From CAZQVN01 sp964596775 (GTDB lineage: Bacteria > Eisenbacteria > RBG-16-71-46 > JABDJR01 > JAWXBZ01): a stretch of DNA of 31,339 nt. The translations under genes were made by a program, and so were the position numbers. Below the pieces are notes generated by a model, which saw nothing but the letters and a program-made list of their open reading frames with translations, ran no database searches and was not told where the DNA came from. Below are positions 5,544-14,386 of the stretch, one piece after another (position 1 is the first letter of the stretch; each line of letters begins with the position of its first letter). Location of the stretch: positions 1 through 31,339 of the forward strand of contig CAZQVN010000042.1 in the NCBI GenBank assembly GCA_964596775.1. Direction: 5' to 3'.

Positions 5544-8366
5544 ATGGCGCGCAAGCCTGCAAAGACGACCGAAGATCGCACCACCGGCGACAACGGCCCG
5601 TCTTCCCGTACACGATCGACCGGCCGCCGGACCGCGCGTCGGGCCACCCGCCGCCCCTCCCCCCCGATCGGGCTCCGTTTTGAACGGAGAAACACCCGCG
5701 CGGGCGTCGACCCCATGTCCGAAGTCGAGTGGGAACTGCGCACCGCCAGCATCACCAACGAAAAGGGTGAAGTCATTTTCGAGCAGCGGGACGTGGAGAT
5801 TCCGGCCCGCTGGTCCCAGATGGCCACGAACGTGGTCGTCTCCAAGTATTTCCGCGGCAACCTCGGCACACCCGACCGGGAGCGGAGCGTCCGGCAGCTG
5901 ATCGGGCGCGTGGCCAACACGATCACCGAGTGGGGCTCCGGCTGCGGCTACTTCGCCGGAACCGAGGACGAGGACACGTTCCGGGCCGAGCTGACCCACC
6001 TTCTGCTCCACCAGAAGATGGCGTTCAACAGCCCGGTCTGGTTCAACTGCGGCGTGGAGGCCCACCCGCAGTGCTCCGCCTGTTTCATCAATTCCGTTCA
6101 GGACACCATGGATTCCATCATGAACCTGGCCAAGACCGAGGGGATGCTGTTCAAGTGGGGGTCCGGCACCGGGACGAACCTGTCCCCGATCCGTTCCTCC
6201 CGCGAGAAGCTGCGGGGCGGCGGCACCGCCTCGGGACCGGTCTCGTTCATGAAGGGTTACGACGCGTTTGCCGGCGTGATCAAGTCGGGCGGCAAGACGC
6301 GGCGCGCGGCCAAGATGGTCATACTCAACGCGGACCATCCCGACATCGTGGACTTCATCCGCTGCAAGGAGCTGGAGGAAAAGAAGGCCTGGGCGCTGAT
6401 CGACTCGGGATACGACTCGTCGTTCAACGGCGAGGCGTACGGGTCCGTCTTCTTCCAGAACTCCAACAATTCCGTCCGGGTCACCGACGAGCAGATGAAG
6501 AACGTCGGCGAAGACGGCGACTGGAACACCCGGTCCGTTCTTTCCGGCGACGTCATGGAGCGGCATCGCGCCCGCGACATGATGAACATGATCGCGGAAG
6601 CCGCCTGGATCTGCGGAGATCCCGGCCTGCAGTTCCACACCACGATCAACCGCTGGCACACCTGCCCGAACACGGCGCCGATCAACGCCAGCAACCCGTG
6701 CAGCGAGTACATGTTTCTCGACGATTCGGCCTGCAACCTGGCCTCGCTGAACCTGATGAAGTTCCGGCGCTCCGACGGGGAGTTCGACGGTGAATCGTTC
6801 CGGCACGCGGTGGACATCACGATCGCGGCGCAGGAAATCATCGTCGGCAACGCGAGTTACCCCACGCCGGCCATCGGGAGGAACAGCGAGGATTACCGTC
6901 CGCTGGGCCTCGGCTACGCGAATCTCGGTGCCCTGCTCATGGCCCGCGGTCTCCCCTACGACTCCGACGCCGGACGGGCCATGGCCGCGGCGATCACCGC
7001 GCTGATGCACGGCCAGGCTTATGCCACATCGGCCCGGATCGCCGCCCAGATGGGACCGTTCAACGGCTACGAACGGAACCGCGAGCCGATGCTCGGCGTG
7101 ATCGACATGCACAAGGCCGCGGTCCAGGACATCGACTCTTCGCTGGTGCCGAACGATCTCATGTCGGCCGCCCGCGAAGTCTGGAACCGTGCGCGCACGC
7201 TCGGCGGTGAGTACGGATACAAGAACAGCCAGGTCACCGTGCTGGCTCCGACCGGAACGATCGGCTTCATGATGGACTGCGACACGACCGGAGTGGAACC
7301 GGAGATCGCGCTCGTCAAGTACAAGAAGCTGGTGGGCGGCGGACTGCTCAAGATCGTCAACCAGACCGTGACCGAAGCGCTCCTCCGCCTCGGCTACAGC
7401 CGCATCGAGGCGAAGAAGATCACCGAATACCTGGACGAGCACGAGACCATCGAGGGGGCCCCGGGCCTCAAGGCGGAGCATCTGCCCGTATTCGACTGCG
7501 CCTTCCGTGCCGCGGCCGGCACCCGCAGCATTCACTACCGCGGGCACATCCGGATGATGGCGGCGGTGCAGCCGTTCCTTTCCGGGGCCATTTCCAAGAC
7601 GGTCAACATGCCCCCGGACGCCACGCCGCAGGAGATCGCGGAAACGTACATGGAGGCCTGGAAGCTCGGCCTCAAGTCGATCGCCATCTACCGCGACGGC
7701 TGCAAGCGGACCCAGCCGCTGAACACGAGCATGAAGGGGAAGGCTGCGGAGGAGGTCACCGGCCTTGAGGTCGCGCGCTCTCCGCATCGCCGTCACCTGC
7801 CGGACGAACGGCATGCGCTGACCCACAAGTTCTCGATCGCCGGCCATGAGGGGTACCTCACGGTGGGCATGTACGAGGACGGGTCACCCGGCGAAATCTT
7901 CCTGGTGATGGCCAAGGAAGGAAGCGTCGTGTCCGGCCTGATGGACGCGTTCGCCACCGGCATTTCCCTCGCGCTGCAGTACGGCGTGCCGCTCAAGGCG
8001 TTGATCAACAAGTTCAGCCATGTGCGGTACGAGCCGTCCGGTTTCACGCGGAATCCCGAGATCCCCTACGCCAAGTCGATCACCGATTACGTTTTCCGGT
8101 GGCTCGCCTCGCGTTTCCTCACCGACGAGGAAAAACGGGACATCGGCATTCAGCTGGACAACGACGGCGCCACCTCCACGCCACTGCTGAAGAGCGTGGC
8201 GGCCGCCCCGGAATCGAACGAAAATGGCGGCACGAACGGTGAGGTCAGGGCCGGCTTCGACAACCAGTCCGACGCTCCGCCCTGCTCCGAGTGCGGCAGC
8301 ACGCTCGTCCGGAACGGTGCCTGCTACAAGTGCCTGAACTGCGGCGCCACGGCCGGCTGTTCCTGA
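5544..8366 (+). CDS. nrdJ: Adenosylcobalamin-dependent ribonucleotide reductase
   Basis: Class II reductase that converts ribonucleotides to deoxyribonucleotides using the radical from vitamin B12 coenzyme, so it needs no oxygen and no separate radical subunit. The 940-residue product shows FNSPVWFNCG near residue 161, PQCSACFINS near 175 (redox cysteine), the catalytic NPCSE with C386 and E388, and CNLASLNL after it. The C-terminus is a four-cysteine zinc-ribbon-like tail (CSECGS...CYKCLNCG) typical of this long NrdJ subfamily. The first 45 residues are an unusual Arg/Thr-rich basic extension. The ATG at 5544 is chosen because AAGGAGG lies 10 bases before it; the open frame continues upstream to 5424 without a ribosome site and across the promoter. 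A strong terminator follows. Confidence 0.96.
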   Translation: MARKPAKTTEDRTTGDNGPSSRTRSTGRRTARRATRRPSPPIGLRFERRNTRAGVDPMSEVEWELRTASITNEKGEVIFEQRDVEIPARWSQMATNVVVSKYFRGNLGTPDRERSVRQLIGRVANTITEWGSGCGYFAGTEDEDTFRAELTHLLLHQKMAFNSPVWFNCGVEAHPQCSACFINSVQDTMDSIMNLAKTEGMLFKWGSGTGTNLSPIRSSREKLRGGGTASGPVSFMKGYDAFAGVIKSGGKTRRAAKMVILNADHPDIVDFIRCKELEEKKAWALIDSGYDSSFNGEAYGSVFFQNSNNSVRVTDEQMKNVGEDGDWNTRSVLSGDVMERHRARDMMNMIAEAAWICGDPGLQFHTTINRWHTCPNTAPINASNPCSEYMFLDDSACNLASLNLMKFRRSDGEFDGESFRHAVDITIAAQEIIVGNASYPTPAIGRNSEDYRPLGLGYANLGALLMARGLPYDSDAGRAMAAAITALMHGQAYATSARIAAQMGPFNGYERNREPMLGVIDMHKAAVQDIDSSLVPNDLMSAAREVWNRARTLGGEYGYKNSQVTVLAPTGTIGFMMDCDTTGVEPEIALVKYKKLVGGGLLKIVNQTVTEALLRLGYSRIEAKKITEYLDEHETIEGAPGLKAEHLPVFDCAFRAAAGTRSIHYRGHIRMMAAVQPFLSGAISKTVNMPPDATPQEIAETYMEAWKLGLKSIAIYRDGCKRTQPLNTSMKGKAAEEVTGLEVARSPHRRHLPDERHALTHKFSIAGHEGYLTVGMYEDGSPGEIFLVMAKEGSVVSGLMDAFATGISLALQYGVPLKALINKFSHVRYEPSGFTRNPEIPYAKSITDYVFRWLASRFLTDEEKRDIGIQLDNDGATSTPLLKSVAAAPESNENGGTNGEVRAGFDNQSDAPPCSECGSTLVRNGACYKCLNCGATAGCS

Positions 8367-8384
8367 TTCCTCCGCAAACCCTCG

Positions 8385-8430
8385 CCGGCCCGGCGGGTCC
8401 TTCGGGATCCACCGGGCCGGTGGTGTTTTA
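8385..8430 (+). terminator. Strong intrinsic terminator after nrdJ
   Basis: A 16-bp stem (8385-8400 with 8405-8420) has one mismatch and one G-T pair. It is closed by a TTCG tetraloop and followed by the T-rich TGGTGTTTTAT. This separates nrdJ from the next gene. Confidence 0.85.
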
Positions 8431-8448
8431 TCCCCGGTCGATACCGGT

Positions 8449-8454
8449 TAGAAT
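8449..8454 (+). promoter_or_regulatory. -10 element of a probable leaderless promoter
   Basis: TAGAAT ends 9 bases before the ATG at 8464. A normal start site 7 bases or so downstream would place the 5' end at or next to the start codon. There is no Shine-Dalgarno sequence in between. Confidence 0.5.
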
Positions 8455-8463
8455 CGCCCGCTG

Positions 8464-9765
8464 ATGAATCAAACACTGGCGATCCTCCTTGCCCTGTTCC
8501 TCGTTGCCCTCAACGGTTTTTTCGTGGCCGCGGAGTTCGCGCTCGTCAAGGTTCGCGCCACCCGGCTCGCCGAACTGTCCCAGGGGGGCAACAAGGCGGC
8601 CAGGCTGGCCGAAAAGGTCCTGGGCAAGCTCGATGCCTATCTGTCCGCGTGCCAGCTCGGGATCACGTTTGCCAGCCTCGGCCTCGGCTGGATCGGCGAA
8701 CCCGCGTTCGCCCACCTCTTCGAAAAATGGCTCCACGGGGTTCCCGGCATGACGGAGAGCATGACCCACACCGCCGGCTTCCTGTCGGCGTTTCTGCTGA
8801 TCACGGCGCTCCACATCGTTCTCGGAGAAATGGCCCCCAAGTCCGCGGCGATCTCCCGCCCCGAGCAGACCTCCATGCTCGTCGCCCTTCCGATGACCTG
8901 GTTCTACAACGCGTTCTATCCGGCCATATGGGCCCTGAACGGCCTGGCGAACCTGTCCCTCCGGCTCGTCAAGATCGAACCCGTTTCCGAGCATGAAATG
9001 TCGCACAGCGAGGAGGAGATCCGGATGCTCCTCGCGCACAGCCACGCGCAGGGAACGATCCCGCTGATCCGCCAGCGGCTGCTGCAGAACGTGTTCACGT
9101 TCGGCCGTCGGACGGCCCGGCAGATCCTCATCCCCCGTGCCGACGTGTCCTTTCTCCGCGCCGACGAGCCGTTTCCGCAGCTTCTGGACAGGGCGCGGGA
9201 CGCCGGGCATACCCGCTTTCCCGTCTGCGACGGCGAGCTCGACCGGGTGCTCGGGATCGCGCACATCAAGGACCTGTTCAAGGAGTCTTCGGCCGCCGGA
9301 GACATCCGGAAACACCTGCGCACTCCCCTTTTCATTCCGGAGGCGATGACCGCCGAAAAGCTGCTCCTGACCTTCCAGGAAAACCGGCAGCACCTGGCCA
9401 TCGTCGTCGACGAGTACGGGGGAGCTTCGGGTATCGTCACCCTGGAGGACGTGATCGAGGAACTCGTGGGCGAGGTCCAGGACGAATTCGACGAGGAGGC
9501 GCCCCAGTTCATTCCCGTCCGCAAGGACGGTTACCTGGTGTCCGGAGGAATGCTCGTGGAAGCGGTGGCCGCTCAGCTCGGCGTGCACATCGAGGAGATC
9601 GACGCCGACACGATCGGCGGATACGTGCAGCTGAAGCTCGGGCAGGTCGGCCGCGTCGGGGACGAGGTTCCGTTCGGATCGTTCGTCGTCCGCGTCGTCG
9701 AGGTCAAGGGACAGCGCCTGGTCCGCCTGCTCCTCGTGCCGGCTTCCGCGCCCCGCTCCGCCTAG
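8464..9765 (+). CDS. CNNM/CorC-type membrane protein with CBS pair
   Basis: A 433-residue member of the family often called HlyC/CorC or hemolysin-like; relatives act in magnesium or cobalt efflux and metal resistance. Order: a DUF21/CNNM transmembrane domain (residues about 1-180, with helices near 4-26, 60-80, 99-121 and 139-158), a CBS pair (about 205-330, including DEYGGASGIVTLEDVIEELVG), and a C-terminal CorC_HlyC domain (about 345-430, IGGYVQLKLGQVGRVGDEVPF). The ASLGLGWIGEPAF and GEMAPKSAA motifs in the membrane domain are family hallmarks. The old hemolysin label is not good evidence of toxicity. It begins without a ribosome site, 9 bases after a -10 hexamer, and is followed after 25 bases by a radical SAM gene with its own promoter. 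Confidence 0.92.
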   Translation: MNQTLAILLALFLVALNGFFVAAEFALVKVRATRLAELSQGGNKAARLAEKVLGKLDAYLSACQLGITFASLGLGWIGEPAFAHLFEKWLHGVPGMTESMTHTAGFLSAFLLITALHIVLGEMAPKSAAISRPEQTSMLVALPMTWFYNAFYPAIWALNGLANLSLRLVKIEPVSEHEMSHSEEEIRMLLAHSHAQGTIPLIRQRLLQNVFTFGRRTARQILIPRADVSFLRADEPFPQLLDRARDAGHTRFPVCDGELDRVLGIAHIKDLFKESSAAGDIRKHLRTPLFIPEAMTAEKLLLTFQENRQHLAIVVDEYGGASGIVTLEDVIEELVGEVQDEFDEEAPQFIPVRKDGYLVSGGMLVEAVAAQLGVHIEEIDADTIGGYVQLKLGQVGRVGDEVPFGSFVVRVVEVKGQRLVRLLLVPASAPRSA

Positions 9766-9773
9766 ACCGGGTC

Positions 9774-9782
9774 TGGTATACT
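9774..9782 (+). promoter_or_regulatory. Extended -10 of a probable leaderless promoter
   Basis: TGGTATACT is an extended -10 (TGN plus TATACT). It ends 8 bases before the GTG at 9791 and only 2 bases before the GTG at 9785. If used, transcription starts near 9789-9791, so the second GTG is the plausible start. Confidence 0.55.
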
Positions 9783-9790
9783 CTGTGCCC

Positions 9791-10891
9791 GTGAATGCAC
9801 CGATCAGCCTGACATCCCGTGCCCTTCGGGCCTTCCGCCGCGAAACCGCCATCCGGCGCGGGCGGATCATTTCCGCCACGTTCGGCATGACCTACAAGTG
9901 CAATCTCCGCTGCACGACCTGCGGCGTCTGGGTCCGTGGCGAAACCGACACGGAAACGGAGCTCACCACCGCGGAGATCCTCGAAACCGCCCGCCAGCTC
10001 CGGGAGATGGGCGTTCCCCAGGCCGTGCTCGTCGGCTCCGAACCGCTGCTCCGCAAGGACTCCATGGACATCATCGAGGGGATGCGCGGGCTGGGCCTCG
10101 AGGTCGACGTCATCACGAACGGAACGCTGTTCACCGGAACGCTCTCCGAACGCCTCGTCCGGGCCGGAGTCCGCGCCGTCACCGTGTCCATCGACGGCGT
10201 GGGCGAACTCCACAACGTGATCCGGGGACAGGAAAAGGCCTATGAACGGGCCCTCTCCGGGATGAAGCGCCTCGAGGAAGTCAGGGCCCGGCTCGGCTCG
10301 GAACGGCCGCTTCTCGCGGTGCACGCCACGATCTCCGGGCTCAACACGGAAGCTCTCGAGGAGATATCCGGGCTGACGGAGTCGCTCGGCATCGAGGTGT
10401 CGTTCCAGCTGGCCAGCGAAACTTCCCCGGAGGAAGTGGATGCGAGCCGCCTCGACGGGCAGGTCGTGGCCGGCGAGGAGTTCGTGTCCCGCGAAGGCAC
10501 GTTCCTACCGGACGCCGACGGCGTGCGGCGCATCCGGGCGTTTCTCGACAAGCCGGGCATTCTCAGGAAGCATCCGACGCTGGCGATTCTCAAGTCGATG
10601 TCCGACGAGGACATCCGGAACGGCCGTTTCCCGGTTCGCGGCTGCAACGTCGTCGAGGGCGAGATCCTCATCGACCCTTACGGCCACGTGCGGCCGTGCA
10701 GCCATCTCGAGGCGTATTCCTACGGAAACGTGAAGGAGACCCCGGTCCGCGAAATCTGGGCCGGCATCCAGCGCCGGAAGCTTGTCGAAAAAGTGCGGAC
10801 CGACATGTTTCCGATCTGCGACAAGTGCTGCCAGCACGCGCAGAACCTGTCGTTCCGCCAGAAGGCGATGATGATGCTCAAGGGGCGCTGA
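9791..10891 (+). CDS. Radical SAM protein with SPASM-like C-terminus
   Basis: The 366-residue product carries the radical SAM cluster motif CNLRCTTC, CxxxCxxC with cysteines at about residues 36, 40 and 43, just after ATFGMTYK. The TIM-barrel features are GSEPLL, VDVITNGTLF and VTVSIDGV. The C-terminal part has ordered cysteines (GCNVVEGEILIDPYGHVRPC, then CDKCCQH) and the GNVKETPVREIW phrase of SPASM/twitch domains, which hold extra Fe-S clusters. Relatives modify peptides or assist cofactor and lipid synthesis; no precursor peptide was found nearby, so the substrate is unknown. The start at 9791 is preferred over GTG 9785 because the extended -10 ends at 9782. It converges on the membrane/TPR gene. 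Confidence 0.88.
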   Translation: MNAPISLTSRALRAFRRETAIRRGRIISATFGMTYKCNLRCTTCGVWVRGETDTETELTTAEILETARQLREMGVPQAVLVGSEPLLRKDSMDIIEGMRGLGLEVDVITNGTLFTGTLSERLVRAGVRAVTVSIDGVGELHNVIRGQEKAYERALSGMKRLEEVRARLGSERPLLAVHATISGLNTEALEEISGLTESLGIEVSFQLASETSPEEVDASRLDGQVVAGEEFVSREGTFLPDADGVRRIRAFLDKPGILRKHPTLAILKSMSDEDIRNGRFPVRGCNVVEGEILIDPYGHVRPCSHLEAYSYGNVKETPVREIWAGIQRRKLVEKVRTDMFPICDKCCQHAQNLSFRQKAMMMLKGR

Positions 10892-10943
10892 GAGCGCCTC
10901 CGGATGCATCCGCACGGTCGAGGAGGGCACGCACCTCGTCGAC
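10884..10943. terminator. Two hairpins in a convergent gap
   Basis: GGCGCT-GAG-AGCGCC (10884-10898) spans the radical SAM stop codon. GTCGAGGAGG and CCTCGTCGAC (10917-10926, 10934-10943) form a 10-bp stem with one mismatch. Neither has a T-run, so they are only candidate transcription barriers between convergent genes. Confidence 0.3.
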
Positions 10944-10958
10944 TTCAAGGGCGGACGC

Positions 10959-13220
10959 TCACCGCCCGACTTCCGCCAGCCTCCGGGCCAGCGTCGAATC
11001 CCCGCCGGTGTCGGCGAGCCCCCTCCGCCAGGCTTTCAGGGCATCGTCCTTTCGTCCCATTTCGAGCAGAACCTCCCCCAGCGACAGGTGCGCCTCGACG
11101 CAGTCGGGACGCCGGCGGATCAGCGCTTCCAGGCGTTCCTCCACCCGGTTCATGCGGCGGTTCCGGTAGGCGATGTCCGCCAGGGCGATGCCCGCGTTGA
11201 CATGCTTCGGGTTCAGCCGCACGACGCGCTCCATGTGCTTCTCCGCCTTTCCGAGTTCGTTCGACGCCATCAGCGCGGCACCCGCCCCGTACTGGATCTC
11301 CCAGTTGTTCGGCAGCCGGCGGGCCGCCTCGAGAAGCCAGGCGCGGGCCTCCGCGGACCGGCCGGCGGTCGCGGCGATCTGGGATGCCAGAGCGAGGATG
11401 TTGCCGTCCCGGGGCCGTCCGGCGAGCGCCCGGCCGATGGCCGCCTCCGCCTCGGACACGCGACCGCTCCGCAGCATCAGCTCGGCCCGGAGCGCATCGT
11501 TTTCGGGGTTGCCGGGAGCCATGGCATCGGCCCGGGCAAAGGCCGCCGATCCTTCGGTCGAACGCCCGGCCAGGAACAGGCGCGCGGCCAGCACACGCTG
11601 GGCGGTGACGCTGCCCGGATCCGCCAGCGCCATCTCCCGGACGCGCGGCAGGCCGGCCAGGGTCATCCGGGCGGCGAAGAGCCAGCGGTCCTGTTCCGTG
11701 GTGCGCTCGACCGCTTCGGGCTCCGTCCGGACGAAAACGCCCCCCACCCATGCGCTGTCCGTCGACACGACGCCGCCGAGGAACTTCCAGGCGGGGTCGC
11801 CCAGGAGGCTGTCGGGGTGGGTATGGGGCGCGTAATGGGAGTCCCACACGTAGACCGTCCCCAGCGGCGCCCGCGCGGCCGTTTCCCCGGTGATGGAGGG
11901 AAAGCGCGCTCGGCTGTCCCGGCCGGCCCCGAGCATGTACTGGAGGAGAACGTGGTTCGTTGCGACCGGCCGGCCGTCGCGGGGGAGGAATGGGGCATCG
12001 GCCAGCCGCCGGACGGCGGCCTGCTCCGGCGCCGGCTCGAGATGGAGCGTACCGGTGTGATTCCTGGCGAGACCGCCCAGAGCAAGCAGCATCACGAAAA
12101 CCGGTGCGGGCCACGGGCGGAGGCGGGCCAGCGCCAGGACCGGAATCCAGGACAGTGCGGCGATCAGCGGAACGAAATCCGTCCGTTCGAGCATCGTGTG
12201 ATCCCGGAACCAGGGACGGTTCCACAGCAGCAGTGCCCCGAGGGCCGCGGCTCCGGTGCCGACCCAGGCCCGTCGATCGGCCCGCCCCGCCAGGCGGACC
12301 CCCTCCATGGCCAGCAGGGCCACGGCCGGCGCGACGATCGCCAGGTAGCGCAGGTTTCCGAACGTGACCGGTCGCCACCACGCGAAGAACGTGTACACGA
12401 GCAGCGCCGAGAGAAAGACCAAGGCCGCGGAGCGGACAACCCGGACGGGAGTGTCCCCGGCCGGCCGCAGCGCGGCGGCGAGCCCCGTCAGCACGGGCAC
12501 GAAGAGTCCGAGGCCGACCACCCACACATAGCCGCCAAGATAGTGCCACCAGGTCCGCTCCTCGTACGCGCCCCACTCCGCCTGGTGCAGAAGCCAGAGA
12601 GGATCGCCGCTGGCGAGGGCTCCGAGGAGAGCCCACGCGGAAATCGGCACGGCCAGCCAGAGCAGGTGCAGCGCTTCCTTCCTGCGGATCAGCACCAGGG
12701 CCACCAGCGGCCAGAGGATCACGAGTTCGAGGCGCGCCAGCGGGAGAAGCGCTCCGGCAGCCGTGATGAGGGGCGTACGGTTCTCGACATGGCCGAGAAT
12801 CAGGAGCGCCACGAGCAGCGCGGCCCACGGCTCGGTCATGGCCGTGCCGGCGTGGGCCAGGTAGAACGGCTGAACGACGAGAAAGAAGCCGGCCCAGAGG
12901 GAACCCGGGCCCGGAAACGGCCGCGCGGAGCGGACCACGGCATACGCGGTGACCGCAACCGCCAGGGCAGCGGCCAGCCGGGCTCCGACGAGGCCGAACA
13001 GCGAGGGGATCGCCAGGACGAGCGTCACCAGCGGCCGGCCGGTCACGCTCAGGAAGAGCTCGGGGTCGGAAAGGGCGCGTCGGGCCACGAGAAAGTGGCC
13101 GATTTCGTCGTCACCGGCGAAGCCGCTGGCCAGCAGGGCCATGACCGCGGCGGCCGCGAAACCGGCAAGCGCCGCAAGGACGGGCAGGGACGGGCGGACG
13201 CTCTCCGCGGAACGGGACAT
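10959..13220 (-). CDS. GT-C-like membrane protein with TPR domain
   Basis: A 753-residue protein. The N-terminal 400 residues hold about ten to twelve transmembrane helices. An acidic loop after the first helix (FAGDDEIGHFLVARRAL, near residue 34) resembles the catalytic loop of GT-C mannosyl- and arabinosyl-transferases that use lipid-phosphate sugars. A soluble stretch follows at about 400-520. From about residue 525 to the end come five or six TPR repeats (for example RVVRLNPKHVNAGIALADIA and RPDCVEAHLSLGEVLLEMG). A protein or surface-glycan glycosyltransferase role is inference. The start ATG has no ribosome site but sits 8 bases after an extended -10. It shares its overall plan, polytopic N-terminus plus TPR tail, with the gene at 1726-3558. 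Confidence 0.82.
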   Translation of the reverse strand: MSRSAESVRPSLPVLAALAGFAAAAVMALLASGFAGDDEIGHFLVARRALSDPELFLSVTGRPLVTLVLAIPSLFGLVGARLAAALAVAVTAYAVVRSARPFPGPGSLWAGFFLVVQPFYLAHAGTAMTEPWAALLVALLILGHVENRTPLITAAGALLPLARLELVILWPLVALVLIRRKEALHLLWLAVPISAWALLGALASGDPLWLLHQAEWGAYEERTWWHYLGGYVWVVGLGLFVPVLTGLAAALRPAGDTPVRVVRSAALVFLSALLVYTFFAWWRPVTFGNLRYLAIVAPAVALLAMEGVRLAGRADRRAWVGTGAAALGALLLWNRPWFRDHTMLERTDFVPLIAALSWIPVLALARLRPWPAPVFVMLLALGGLARNHTGTLHLEPAPEQAAVRRLADAPFLPRDGRPVATNHVLLQYMLGAGRDSRARFPSITGETAARAPLGTVYVWDSHYAPHTHPDSLLGDPAWKFLGGVVSTDSAWVGGVFVRTEPEAVERTTEQDRWLFAARMTLAGLPRVREMALADPGSVTAQRVLAARLFLAGRSTEGSAAFARADAMAPGNPENDALRAELMLRSGRVSEAEAAIGRALAGRPRDGNILALASQIAATAGRSAEARAWLLEAARRLPNNWEIQYGAGAALMASNELGKAEKHMERVVRLNPKHVNAGIALADIAYRNRRMNRVEERLEALIRRRPDCVEAHLSLGEVLLEMGRKDDALKAWRRGLADTGGDSTLARRLAEVGR

Positions 13221-13228
13221 GCGCGGCA

Positions 13229-13237
13229 GTTTATCAC
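13229..13237 (-). promoter_or_regulatory. Extended -10 of a probable leaderless promoter
   Basis: On the minus strand TGATAAACT (TGN plus TAAACT) ends 8 bases before the ATG at 13220. No Shine-Dalgarno sequence lies in between. Confidence 0.5.
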
Positions 13238-13298
13238 TTCCCGCGGGCCGGAAAAGCGGGTCCCGCCGACAGCGTCGCGTTCACTCCCGCGCCGCCCG

Positions 13299-13331
13299 AA
13301 AAAAAGGGCCGGCCCCCGAAGGCGCCGGCCC
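13299..13331 (-). terminator. Intrinsic terminator after the exported protein
   Basis: Read on the minus strand: GGGCCGGCGCC, a TTCG loop, GGGGCCGGCCC (11 bp, one mismatch) and then TTTTTTT. It lies 28 bases beyond the stop of the gene at 13359-14315. Confidence 0.9.
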
Positions 13332-13358
13332 GTGAAACTTCCGTGTGATGTCCGAAGG

Positions 13359-14315
13359 CTACCGATCGATCAGCGTCTTGATCCGGCTCCAGGTGGAGGG
13401 CTCCGTGGGAACCACGCACCCGCCCCGCTTCGTGCAGAGAACGGTGGCCACCCAGTTCAGGCAATCGGACACCGGGTAGTTGCCGGTGTCGATGGCCGCG
13501 GTGTTCACCGGGCCGATCCCCACGCCGAACTTCAGCGTGTCCCAGTATCCGCTCCCGGGGCCCGGATCGAGTCCCTGGAACGCGTCGTCATTGTCCAGCG
13601 CGATCCCGTTCCAGTACGCCTCATCGGCAGCCACCTGCCCGTCGCCGACAACGAACGTGAGGTCCGCGCCGATGCCGACCGGTCCGATCGGAGGGAAGGT
13701 CAGCGTGGCGTTCGTGTTGCCGACTCCCGCGTCAATGAGATCGTTGCCGCAGAAGATCAGGATTTCCTTGTCGATCGTCCGGGTGTTGAACACGACGACG
13801 AGCGTGGCGCCTTCCGTGTTCGGAGCGCCGCCCTGGACGCCGTTGTCCGGGAAGTCCGTGAGGAGATTGACGCCCGACTGGAGCATCGGCAGAACATCCG
13901 CGCGCCAGGCATAGGCAAAGTTCGTCGGCCAGCAGGGATCGCCGGTGACCGGTCCGCAGGCCACCCGGTTCAGGAGCGCACCGTTGAACCGCTCCGTGTT
14001 CGGCGGCATCTGGTTGTCGAGCGTCACCCAGAAGAGCTGGGCATAGACCGCATTGGCAAAGACGTTGGCGGGAACCGCAATGGTTCCCTGAGCGCCGAAA
14101 CTCCCCGGATTGACCGCGGTGCGCAGCGTGACGCCGGCCTCGAAGCAGTCGCGGCAGAGGCCCCCTTCGGACCGGAACAGCAACTGCTGATTGGACGGCA
14201 TGGCCCCGTTGCCCGCCGGTCCGGACGACGAACCGTCCTCCTGGCTCAGCGCGGGCGACGTCATGACGATCGCCGCAAGAACTGAGCAAGCCCAAACTGT
14301 ACCCATTTTCCGCAT
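13359..14315 (-). CDS. Exported protein, possible DUF3344-like fold
   Basis: A 318-residue protein with a clear signal peptide (MRKMGTVWACSVLAAIVMTS, cleavage likely after PALS or Q25). The mature part is rich in Gly, Asn and Pro, predicted all-beta, and carries about nine cysteines, including CRDC near residue 54 and CTKRGGC near 295, which suggests disulfides outside the cytoplasm. The phrases AVYAQLFWVTL and AYAWRADVLPMLQSGVN, with GATLVVVFNTRTIDKEILIF, recall the DUF3344 beta-sandwich found in secreted proteins; this is a low-confidence resemblance. The ATG at 14315 is chosen because GGGAGG lies 5-6 bases before it. A terminator follows, so it is a single-gene unit. Function unknown. Confidence 0.8.
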   Translation of the reverse strand: MRKMGTVWACSVLAAIVMTSPALSQEDGSSSGPAGNGAMPSNQQLLFRSEGGLCRDCFEAGVTLRTAVNPGSFGAQGTIAVPANVFANAVYAQLFWVTLDNQMPPNTERFNGALLNRVACGPVTGDPCWPTNFAYAWRADVLPMLQSGVNLLTDFPDNGVQGGAPNTEGATLVVVFNTRTIDKEILIFCGNDLIDAGVGNTNATLTFPPIGPVGIGADLTFVVGDGQVAADEAYWNGIALDNDDAFQGLDPGPGSGYWDTLKFGVGIGPVNTAAIDTGNYPVSDCLNWVATVLCTKRGGCVVPTEPSTWSRIKTLIDR

Positions 14316-14386
14316 ACAGACCTCCCACTCCAGATGTGTCCCCCCGATACGGTCGGGTTCCCGTTGGTGCCAATCTCTGGTGGGGA

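Noticed and set aside
5406..7847. An 813-codon frame on the minus strand under nrdJ
   Set aside because: It is antisense to a clear nrdJ; the translation is Arg/Val/Asp-rich with no domain.
8464..9765. Calling the CNNM/CorC protein a hemolysin
   Set aside because: The label is historical; the domain order points to metal-ion transport or resistance.
11088..14285. A 1065-codon plus-strand frame
   Set aside because: It spans two genes on the other strand and their terminator, and has no recognisable domain.
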